Source: Bifidobacteriaceae bacterium UBA2724
GTDB lineage: Bacteria; Actinomycetota; Actinomycetes; Actinomycetales; Bifidobacteriaceae
Assembly: GCA_002353815.1 (NCBI GenBank)
Contig: DEKK01000006.1
Span: 124,001-188,000 of the forward strand
DNA: 64,000 bases
Reading direction: 5' to 3'
Position numbers and translations under genes: made by a program
Shown: positions 50,001 to 57,700 of the stretch, piece after piece
Layout of the letters: each line of letters begins with the position of its first letter
Numbering within the stretch: position 1 is the stretch's first letter
Notes under the pieces: model-generated
Databases searched by the model: none
The model's input: the letters and a program-made list of their open reading frames with translations, nothing else
Told to the model about the DNA's origin: nothing

Positions 50001-53000
50001 GCGTGTCCATGCCGCAGGCCGCAGGCGGCACCGGGGCCGTCGTGGACTCCGCCGCCCTCGACGCGTTCGCCAGCACGGTGACGGGATCCGACGGCGTGCT
50101 CGCGACCACCGCGCGCTACGTGCTGCGCCAGCTCGGCGTCGAGGATCCGCAGCCCGTGGACGATCCCGACGACGATGACGCCCGCGTCATCGAGGCCGTC
50201 AGGACGGAGCTGGGGGCCGATTGGGCAGACCGGGTCGCCCCGCGCTTCGACGAACGCAAGGCAATCCTGCTCGACGACCGCTGGGCGTCGGCGCGCGAGG
50301 ACCTTGCGCATGTCTATTACGAACGCGACGCGCGGCGCATGGAGCTCGACTACACGGGCGCCGGCGACGCCGTGGCCAGGCAGGCGCGGTGGTACGCCGG
50401 CCAGGCCCGTGGCCGCGGCGACGAGGGGCTTGCCCGGACCTTCGACCGGATCGCGCGGCAGGCGTGCGCCGACGTGTCGGAATCCGGCACGCGTCGCCGC
50501 TTCGACGGCGATGTCGCCGTGGTGACGGGCGTCTCCGAACGCTCCATCGCGGGCGAGGTCATGGCCGGCTTGCTCGCGGGCGGAGCCACGGTCGTCGCCA
50601 CGAGCCACAGCTTCCGCCCGGCGGTCATCGAATGGGCGAAGCGCACGTACCGCACCCATGCCACGGGCGCGGCGCAGCTCTGGCTTGTCCCGGCGAACCT
50701 CGCCAGCTATCGCGACGTCGACGCCCTCGTGGACTGGATCGGCTCGGAGCAGCGTGAGACGCACGGCGCCGACACCACGGTGGTGAAGCCTGCGCTGGAA
50801 CCCGACATCCTGTTCCCGTTCGCCGCACCGCCCGTGCGCGGCACCCTCGCCGACTCCGGGCACCTGTTCGAATCCCAGGCGCGCCTCATGCTGTGGAGCG
50901 TGGAACGCACCATCGCCGGACTGAGCCGCATCAACGCAGACCACGACGTGCAGCACAGGCTCCACGTGGTGCTGCCCGGTTCGCCCAACCGCGGCGTGTT
51001 CGGCGGCGACGGAGCCTACGGCGAGGTCAAGAGCGCATTCGACGCGCTCGTCAACCGCGCCCGTCCCGAACGCGACTGGTCCGGCCGCGTGACTTTCGCC
51101 CATCCCAAGATCGGCTGGGTGAGGGGAACCGGTCTCATGGGCGGCAACGATTCGCTCGTCGCCGTCGTCGAGAAGCACGGCCTCACCACCTACACCACCG
51201 ATGAGATCGCCGACAGCCTGCTCGGACTCGCCACCGCGGAATCCCGCGCCAAGGCCGCGTCCGACGGCCCGCTCGACGTGGACCTCACCGGCGGTCTGGG
51301 CAGCGAGCCGCTGGACATCCGCGCCCTGCGTGCGGAGGCCGAGGCCGATGCCAAGGCCGCGGCCGAGGCGGCGGCCTCCGAAGGCGACGCGAATGCCAAC
51401 GCCGCCCCGTCTGCGCTCATCGACGCCCTGCCCACGCCCGTCGTGCCGCGCCAGCCCGCGTCGGACCTCGCCCACTGGCACGGCGTCACGGCGCGCCCCG
51501 AGGACGAAGTGGTCATCGTATCCATCGGCGAACTGGGCCCCTGGGGCTCGGGACGCACGCGTGCCGAGGCCGAACTCGGCATCCGGTCCGACGGCAGCGT
51601 GAAGCTCTCCGCGACCGGCGTGCTCGAACTGGCGTGGCAGATGGGGCTCCTTGCCTGGCATGACAGCCCCGAGGCCGGATGGTATGACGCGGACGGCAAG
51701 CTCGTGCCCGAGGGGCAGATCGCGGAACGCTACCGCGACGAGGTCATCGCCCGCTCCGGAATCCGCGAATTCACCGCGAACCTCGGCAACACCTACGCCG
51801 ACGGCTCCGAGGAACGCTCAGCCGAGATCTATCTCGACAACGACGTGACCTTCTCGGTCGATTCGCACGAGACCGCCGAGGAATACCTCGCCGAGGACGC
51901 CGCGCACACCCGAGTCTCGCAGGACGCCGAATCCGGGGAATGGCTCGTCACGCGCACCAAGGGCGCGCTGGCCTATGTGCCGCGCCGCGCCGTCATGACG
52001 CGCCGCGTGGGCGGCCAGATCCCCGACGGATTCGACCCCACGCGCTGGGGCATCCCCGCGTCCATGGTCGGCGAGGTCGACGCCATCGCCCTGTGGGAGA
52101 TGGTTACGGCCGTCGACGCGTTCCTGTCCGCGGGATTCACGCCCGCCGAACTGCTTCGCTCCGTGCATCCAAGCCAGGTCGCCGACACCCAGGGAACGGG
52201 CTTCGGCGGCATGGAGTCCATGCGCAAGCTCTACGTGGAACGCTACCTGTGCCACCAGGTGCCGAACGACATCCTGCAGGAAGCTCTGCCGAACGTGGTC
52301 GCCGCGCATGTGATGCAGTCGTACATCGGCGGTTACGGCACCATGGTGCAGCCTGTGTCTGCGTGCGCCACGGCTGCCGTCTCGGTCGAGGAAGGCTTCG
52401 ACAAGATCAAGCTGGGCAAGGCGGACTTCGTGGTCGCCGGCGCCATCGACGACATCGGCCTGGAGTCCGTCAACGGCTTCGGTTCCATGAACGCGACCGC
52501 GAACACACGGGAGATGCTCGACAAGGGCATCGCGCCGCGGTTCTTCTCGCGCGCCAACGACCGTCGCCGCGGCGGGTTCGTCGAGGCGCAGGGCGGCGGC
52601 ACCGTGCTCATGACGCGCGGCGACATCGCACTGAGGCTCGGCCTGCCCGTGGCTGGGGTCGTCGGATACGTGCGGTCGTTCGCCGACGGCGCGCACACGT
52701 CCGTCCCTGCGCCGGGGCTCGGGGCACTCGCGGCCGCGCAGGGCGGCAAGGATTCGCAGCTTGTGCGTGACCTCGCCGCGCTGGGCGTGGGGCCCGACGA
52801 CATCGCCGTGGTGTCGAAGCACGACACGTCCACGAACGCCAACGACCCCAATGAATCCGAGCTGCACAACACCATCGCGCACGCCATCGGGCGCACGGAC
52901 GGTAAGCCGCTGTACGTCATCTCGCAGAAGAGCCTCACCGGCCATGCAAAGGGCGGCGCTTGCGTGTTCCAGATCAACGGTCTCACGCAGTTGTTCTCCA

Positions 53001-53437
53001 GCGGCGTGGTGCCCGCCAATGCGTCGCTCGACTGCGTCGATCCCAAGCTGGCGCGCGACGACCACATGGTGTGGCTGCGCGAGCCGCTGCATCTGGGCGA
53101 CGGCACGCCGGTCAAGGCCGGACTCGCCACATCGCTGGGGTTCGGCCATGTCTCGGGATTCGTGGCCGTGGTGAACCCGGGTGCCTTCGAGGCGTCGGTC
53201 GCCGCCACCGCTGGCCGCGAGGCGCTGGAGGAATGGCGCGCCCGCGCCGATGCGCGTCTCGCCGCCGGCGCACGCCGCCGCGAGGAGGGCATGATCGGCC
53301 ATGCCGCGCTGTATGAGCCGGTCGATGGCCGCCGCTTCCATGAGGATGCCCGCGGGTACGACGCGCACGAGGTCGAGAAGGCCATGCTGCTCGATCCTGC
53401 CGCGCGTCTCGGCGCCGACGGGTATTACGAGGCGTAG
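44084..53437 (+). CDS. fas: Type I fatty acid synthase
   Basis: A single-chain fatty acid synthase of 3117 residues, of the fungal/mycobacterial kind, making long-chain acyl-CoA. Domain order: acetyltransferase (Ser123 in LGHSQG), enoyl reductase (about 395-770, MLAGMTPTTVDPEIVAAA), dehydratase hot-dog (near 1236, FARTSGDFNPIHT), malonyl/palmitoyl transferase (Ser1451 in GHSLGEYD), acyl carrier protein (Ser1834 or 1835 in NGVSSRRNQ), ketoreductase (near 2145, VAVVTGVSERS), ketosynthase (Cys2761 in SACATAAVS, with KHDTSTNAND and GHAKG holding the His residues). There is no phosphopantetheinyl transferase domain at the end; acpS supplies it. The start at 44084 has AGAGAGA upstream; an ATG at 44048 would add 12 residues. 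Long Ala/Pro linkers lie around the carrier domain. It is followed by a terminator. Confidence 0.96.
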   Translation: MTSRFVDTLTTAPVVITFAGQSTPWTTALHQLAVQPSVMHTLHAVDDRARRRLAPVAAQLLAITGGDDDPFAHAKDAPVLGRDAAAQLSVPGIALAQLGAVLDARELGLDLTSIAPVAVLGHSQGVLAADIAAAVQSLSDPGEREDAVVTVLAIARLIGAAGARRARELGIGSEPGTSPMVALGGATRAQVDALISRIAAPRGPVTVGVKNSVTSYVVCGHPADLADLVRQAAKETAREKKMREAKARGGSVFDPTVDYLEVTVPFHSPMMAQAVEWVGQWAAECGIDAGYARRLAAQVLTDPVDWDAQVRGTLEATDARSLWFVDFGPGQTAAKLTTAIANGSGAGVVSLASAADRVTVIGGTTEPTRLADWGVYAPRVVRTADGRERVSTAFSRLTGKSPVMLAGMTPTTVDPEIVAAAANAGYWAELAGGGQVTERIFTEHMDRLDSLLDDGATVEFNSMFMDRYLWNLQFGSTRLVPKRRAAGSAIDGVVVSAGIPERDEAVELVRTLIADGIPYVAFKPGTVRQIEQVLAIADALAGADNDGVDNDGAIEKAGASATILMEVEGGSAGGHHSWESLDDLLTRTYAQIRERRNVVLVAGGGIGVPERAADYITGQWARVYGLPDMPLDGVLVGTAAMTAKEAHTSPQVKRLLVDTPGIAGEKDGDPFAPMGETWVASGASHGGMTSGLSHLHADIYQIDNAAARADRLAVEVEKHPEILDTRRDDIIEALNATSKPYFGDLATMSYQRWAQRFAELSYPWRDRTYADRFLHLLHRIEARVSEQDEGRIASVFADADAVLDAPEALKRLAEAYPQAARITVTPTDAAWFPTLCREYPKPMPFVPVLDADLLKWWARDQLWQSEDPRYPADSVQVIPGPVSVGGITTVDEPVAGILGRFEDACVERIGRGGAQDAFALRGGADDEERAIRTAPSLSWLGHVIDNPACGTASDDPDYTLERVADGEWDLHIHLDTYWDGVPGGDAMHAVRDIVYPLHIDASRPYLMPSISRDRLEPAMRALLESTAGVGNTAITGDAIDSMPAQVSDDDPQHPYGHVESGYTLSPTLFDDHAAVTAATLPAGLKPARGVADALVGPAWPAIYAAIGGIGDGGAHGMPVIEGMLNIVHLDHTIRLHADARRLAALAGQRIAVTAWAESPRPSASGTVITVHVLHAAADGSALAEQTERLAVRGRATGSDLPQDAPAFAGRADSILATPRRLMRRATVTAPSNMTAFARTSGDFNPIHTSLRAARLSGLDAPIVHGMWLSAAAQHVVEAADDKGNAWQIEDWTYTMYGMVRLGAAIDIAVERVGRVNGGWCAFEVTCKSGGELVSRATAVVRAPVSAYVYPGQGIQKKGMVLDERAKSPAARDVWERADAVTRDRLGFSILAIVRDNPTDIVAGGVHYHHPEGLLNLTQFTQVALATVAYAQTARLREAGAVVEGGYFAGHSLGEYDALSSYAGIIPLETELVLVFHRGSTMHHLIERDAQGRSNYRMGALRPNQFGVGDDGVKDYVAQVARESGEFLEIVNYNLAGAQYAVAGTVAGLNALKADANRRAREAGGKPAFMFIPGIDVPFHSSKLRRGVPEFRDKLDALLPQHIDYSRLEGRYIPNLVARPFEMTRDFARSILDTVPSTRIKEALDDPAVWDSYAADDQKLGRLLLTELLSWQFASPVRWIETQDLLFTPREKGGLGVTNYVEVGVGSSPTLANLGAKTLRMPRYAGNDVRVFNVGRDEARVYMTDSDPLVPDAESDSVATSVAAPAPAVATPAPAVAAAASPAPSAVPAPSAAPAPDIDFTAADAIETLLAYSGKIRVDQIAQDDTTDTVTNGVSSRRNQLLMDITSELGVPSVEGAAEAPVAKLRGLVTSAAPAYKAFGPVLGAAIRESLHTLFGSAGIKPAAIGQRVCDAWGLGGGWTSAVTAQILLGTRDGASARGGDLATLPTTAVGNAAEADALIDAAVQQVAQARGVSVSMPQAAGGTGAVVDSAALDAFASTVTGSDGVLATTARYVLRQLGVEDPQPVDDPDDDDARVIEAVRTELGADWADRVAPRFDERKAILLDDRWASAREDLAHVYYERDARRMELDYTGAGDAVARQARWYAGQARGRGDEGLARTFDRIARQACADVSESGTRRRFDGDVAVVTGVSERSIAGEVMAGLLAGGATVVATSHSFRPAVIEWAKRTYRTHATGAAQLWLVPANLASYRDVDALVDWIGSEQRETHGADTTVVKPALEPDILFPFAAPPVRGTLADSGHLFESQARLMLWSVERTIAGLSRINADHDVQHRLHVVLPGSPNRGVFGGDGAYGEVKSAFDALVNRARPERDWSGRVTFAHPKIGWVRGTGLMGGNDSLVAVVEKHGLTTYTTDEIADSLLGLATAESRAKAASDGPLDVDLTGGLGSEPLDIRALRAEAEADAKAAAEAAASEGDANANAAPSALIDALPTPVVPRQPASDLAHWHGVTARPEDEVVIVSIGELGPWGSGRTRAEAELGIRSDGSVKLSATGVLELAWQMGLLAWHDSPEAGWYDADGKLVPEGQIAERYRDEVIARSGIREFTANLGNTYADGSEERSAEIYLDNDVTFSVDSHETAEEYLAEDAAHTRVSQDAESGEWLVTRTKGALAYVPRRAVMTRRVGGQIPDGFDPTRWGIPASMVGEVDAIALWEMVTAVDAFLSAGFTPAELLRSVHPSQVADTQGTGFGGMESMRKLYVERYLCHQVPNDILQEALPNVVAAHVMQSYIGGYGTMVQPVSACATAAVSVEEGFDKIKLGKADFVVAGAIDDIGLESVNGFGSMNATANTREMLDKGIAPRFFSRANDRRRGGFVEAQGGGTVLMTRGDIALRLGLPVAGVVGYVRSFADGAHTSVPAPGLGALAAAQGGKDSQLVRDLAALGVGPDDIAVVSKHDTSTNANDPNESELHNTIAHAIGRTDGKPLYVISQKSLTGHAKGGACVFQINGLTQLFSSGVVPANASLDCVDPKLARDDHMVWLREPLHLGDGTPVKAGLATSLGFGHVSGFVAVVNPGAFEASVAATAGREALEEWRARADARLAAGARRREEGMIGHAALYEPVDGRRFHEDARGYDAHEVEKAMLLDPAARLGADGYYEA

Positions 53438-53473
53438 CAAGGTCTGACGGTCGTCTGACGTCCATCCGAGGAA

Positions 53474-53514
53474 GGGTCTCGCCGCCCAGTCGTTGGTACG
53501 GCGAGGCCCTTTTT
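53474..53514 (+). terminator. Rho-independent terminator after fas
   Basis: GGGTCTCGCCG (53474-53484) and CGGCGAGGCCC (53499-53509) pair with one G-U pair and are followed directly by TTTTTG. Confidence 0.88.
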
Positions 53515-53661
53515 GTCTATCCAACGCCTTCCACTGCGCCTGGAGCGCCCTTCGCCGTGCGCCGGTCGATGCGGCGAACTCCGTCGGCGCCGGGTGTCGC
53601 GTCGGTGCTTGCGAGGCCCCATCCCCATGCGGCGCGGGATTCCTCGGGTAGTGTGGGATTC

Positions 53662-54099
53662 ATGGAATTCGATGACATGCCGTCATGTGTGGTCGGCGTG
53701 GGGCATGACGTGGTGGATCTGGTGTCGTTTGCCAGGCAGCTCGATGCGCCGGGCACCATGTTCGTCTCCCGTGCGTTCTCGCCGCTGGAGATGCGCCAGT
53801 GCCAGGTGAGGGCGGGGGAGTCGCGCGATGGCGTGGCCGTGCATCTCGCCGCGCGGTGGGCGGGCAAGGAGGCCGTGCTCAAGGCATGGTGCGAGGCGCT
53901 GGGGGAGCGTCCGCTGCCGTATTCCGTCGATGATTTCCCGTGGGGCGGGGTCCAGATTCTGGAGGATTCCCGCCACAGGCCGCGCGTGGAGCTGGCGCCC
54001 GATGTCGAATCGCGGCTGCCGTTCCGCGTGCGGTGGCATATGAGCCTGAGCCACGATGGCGCCGTCGCCTCGGCGTTCGTGGTGGTCGAACGACGCTGA
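53662..54099 (+). CDS. acpS: Holo-ACP synthase (4'-phosphopantetheinyl transferase)
   Basis: The enzyme that adds the phosphopantetheine arm to the carrier domain of the fatty acid synthase. From the ATG at 53662 it has 145 residues. The metal-binding Asp is in VVGVGHDVVDLV and the Glu in RWAGKEAVLKAWCEALG, the two family signatures; SLSHDGAVASAFVVV ends the fold. No Shine-Dalgarno is seen; a TAGTGT ending 7 bases before the ATG could be a -10 of a leaderless mRNA. It follows fas on the same strand but behind a terminator, so it has its own promoter. Confidence 0.94.
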   Translation: MEFDDMPSCVVGVGHDVVDLVSFARQLDAPGTMFVSRAFSPLEMRQCQVRAGESRDGVAVHLAARWAGKEAVLKAWCEALGERPLPYSVDDFPWGGVQILEDSRHRPRVELAPDVESRLPFRVRWHMSLSHDGAVASAFVVVERR

Positions 54100-54706
54100 A
54101 ACATTCGGACTTCGCTGCGGCATCGGCGTCGATGACGGCACGCGGCGTCGATGACGGCAACTGCGCTGGCACATTTGTATGCACTGGCATCATCCTTGAC
54201 GGATGTATCCAGCCGCATGTTTTCAATGTTTCGTGGTGTGTTACGATGCCTAACAATGTGCTTTCTTGCAATGAAAAAACCTGATGTGTAACCTGAGAAC
54301 AGATCGCTTCAGGGGACCGGTACCAACGCTAGAGGCCGGATGAGGAGCGATCGCACACGACGTCGCATGCGGGCGATGAGCCCGACGTGCGACTGTCCTG
54401 CACAAGCGAAAACAGGAAGAAAACGGGAACGCAGGTGCGCGCATGGGGCACGTCGCGGCGCGGGAGACTCGTCGCTTCGGATGCGCCGTGGGCACGCCAC
54501 TCATTGCGGCTGCACCATTCATCGTGACAGCGCCATAATGGATGCACCTGGACAACGGGTGCATCTGGACGCAATGCGCATGGGACGCACGACATCGAAG
54601 TGCGCCACCGCGATTGCGACCCGTCGCCGCGGTGAGCGCGATGCGACGTCATGGTGCGACGTCATGGTGGCAGAAAGCGAGGAGACTCGCAGAAGGAGGG
54701 ACGCCC
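54100..54706. other. Gap without gene upstream of the AdnA-like gene
   Basis: About 600 bases contain no gene I can support. An AT-rich patch near 54165-54300 stands out and could hold a promoter. Nearby are the inverted repeat GATGCACC/GGTGCATC (54540-54564) and two tandem 13-base units GCGACGTCATGGT (54643-54668), each with the palindrome GACGTC. Confidence 0.5.
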
Positions 54707-57700
54707 ATGACTGGGAATTCCGCACAGCCTGACGGGCAGGAGACATATTCGACCGTCATGGATTCCGGGGTGCCATCGGTCCCGGCGCCGGATGCCGGCG
54801 AGGAGAAAGCCCTCGCCGCAGTGGCGTCTCTCTATGCCGGCACGCTGCTCGGACCGGACCACAGGCCGACCCAGACGCTTTTCGTGAGCGGACCTCCTCG
54901 CAGCGGCAAGACCACGTTCGCGATTCATGCCTTGCTTGCGGCCTATGGCAACGCGCCAGATGGCTCTTCGGATGGCGACGTCGCCATGGCGGAGCCCGTC
55001 ATGCTGTCGTCGTCGCGTCTGGCGGCGCAAGACCTCAACCGTTATGCCATTGTTCGCGTGCAGGTCGGCAACAACCCGCGCATCGTCACGACGATTTCGG
55101 CATTGGCGTTTTCCATTCTCACCGCCGGATATGTGTCGCACCTGCGCACCGGGTTCAAGCCTCCGCGTCTGCTCAACGGGGCGGAGCAGGATGCCCTTCT
55201 CGACGATGTGCTGCGGGTCCATCTCAAACATGCGCACGATGGCGATCTGTGCCCGACCTGTATGTTGCTGCTGCGGTATTTCGAGGCGCCCGATGCCGCG
55301 TCCGCCGTATCGGATGCCTCTGTGGCGCGAGGGGACGGGGACGCCGCGTCGTCCGTTACGGAAGCCAGGGGAGGCGATGCATCCGGATCCACCACCGAGG
55401 ATTTGTTCATCCGCAGTTTCGTGCCTGCCTTCACGGCCCAGCTGCGTGATTTCCTGGCGCGTGCGAACGAGGTCGGCGCGGATGCCTCCCACGAGGACGC
55501 GATATTCGACAGGCTCGACGACCTCGATATCGAAAGCGGCATGCGGTCCCGTCTCGCTCTCCAATGGAGACTCGCCTTCGCCTTGCGCCGCGAGTATGCG
55601 CAGAGGGTCTCGGAACGCTATCCCGATGAATACCGCGTGGATGCGTCGTTCCTGCTGTCCGCCGCAGCCCAGGAGGTCGATGACGATCTGCAAGGGTGCA
55701 TCGCGGCCATCCCGCGGGTCATCGTCATCGATGACGCCCAGGACATCACGTTCGCAGGCATGCGTCTTCTGCAAACCATGGAACGCAGGGCGGGGGCGCG
55801 TCTTGTTTTCGTCGGCAATGCCGACGAGGCGGTCCAGGTGTTCCGCGGGTCGTATCCCGATTTCCTCTATCTGAGGATGACGTCATCGCCGGATGCAGGA
55901 TTCCGCGACGGGGCTGCCGGCGGTTTCATCGGCGACGATTTCGCTCGCCTTGATGCCGCGACCTCATCGCTGGGGGCGAGGTCCTGCACGGCCGTGCAGA
56001 CGCCCGAGGGGATGACCGCCGTGGCGCTGGACGAATCGAACGCGACATACCGCGACGTGGTCGTGTCCCGCGTGAGTCTGGGAATCGCCACCGACGAGGA
56101 CAACATGCCTCCGATGACGGGCCGTCCGGGCAAGATGCCCCGGTTGGACGGCGCCACGGATGGTCCTGCCTCCGCCGTGTCGCAGACCGGGGGAGAGGCC
56201 GAAGGTTCCCTCGGCCGCGTGAACGGAGGCATCGCCGGATACCTGTTCCATTCCGCCGCCGATGAAATGGATGCGGCGATTCGCCGCATGAGCCGCATGC
56301 ACCTCGAACGGAACACGAACGACCCTGCGCTGGGCAGGCCGGTGGAGTGGAACGACATGGCCGTCATCGCGCATGACAACGCCACCGTGCGCGCGTATGG
56401 CGAACGCATGCAGGCGCTCGGCATCCCGGTGCGGTACACCTCCGTGACGCATTCCTTCGCCGGCGATCCTGTGATCGAGGGACTTCTCGCATTGGTCGAC
56501 CTGGCCCAGATGCGTCGTGGCACGTATCACTACGTCATCGATCCCATGTCGGATGATTCCCCGGACCGCCAGCGCGCCCGTCAGGTGCGCCGCGCGTTGC
56601 ACGCCTTCGCATCGAGCCCATATGCCGATGTGGAGACGGGGAATCAGCTCGGAGGGGTTCCGTTGCGCCGTCCGCTGCGCATCGACGAGGTCCAGTCGGT
56701 CCTGGCGTCCATCCAGACGCTGGCGCAGACGGCGCTGGGCCATCCCGATGCCGTGTCGGCCGACATCCAGCCGTTGATCGAGGTCTGGGGGGGCGCTGAC
56801 GCGCAGGGTTCGATGCACGATCTCGATGAGCTGTGCGCGCTGCTCGTCTGCGGAGTGCCGCAGGCAAGCCGACCGCAGGCGTCCGAAACATCGGGCCACG
56901 GACGTTTCGCCGTGGCCCACGGAATTCTTGCAGCGATGACATCGATCGGCACCAGCCCCGACGTCACCCGCTTCTGCTCCCTGTTCGACTTCATCGATCC
57001 CGTGTGCACGGCACTTGCGGAGCCCGACGCGACGGTGGATACGGTCCTGTGGGCCGCGTGGGACGCCTGCGCGGTCTCCGACGAATGGTCGAAGCTTGCT
57101 TTGCTCGGCTCGGTGGAATCCCATCGTGCCAACGACAGCCTCGATACCGCGATGCGCTTGTTCCGCTTCGCCCACGACGGCGATTTCCACAGTTTCGCCG
57201 AATTCGCGTCGCAGGTGCGCACGATGGACGTGGAGGCCGACTCCCTCGCCAAGACAGGGCCTGTGGTGGACGCCGTCACCCTCACGACCCCCGCCGGCGC
57301 GGCGGGGCGATCGTGGCCCTACGTGTGGATCCCCGCCGTCCAGCAGGGCGTGTGGCCCAATCCCACGGTGCGCAATACGATGTTCGGCGGAGAGGACCTG
57401 ACCGACATCATGATCCGTGGGTCGATTCGTTCCACCGGGCCGGGAGACGGCAATGCCCATGACGCACGCGTGTCATCGGTGCTTCACTCCGAAGAGAAGA
57501 GCTTCCTTGTGGCGCTGACGCGCGGAAGCGAGTTCGTCACGGTCAGTTGCGTATGGGACGCCGATCACATTCCTTCCGTTTTCCTCACGGAGTATCTGCA
57601 TGAGCTGTTCCCCGTCTCCGACGATCCCGGCAAGGCACGGTTCCAGACGGCCAGGACGGTGGAGTCGCACGCCTCGCATCCGTCCGAGGTCGTGGCGGAG

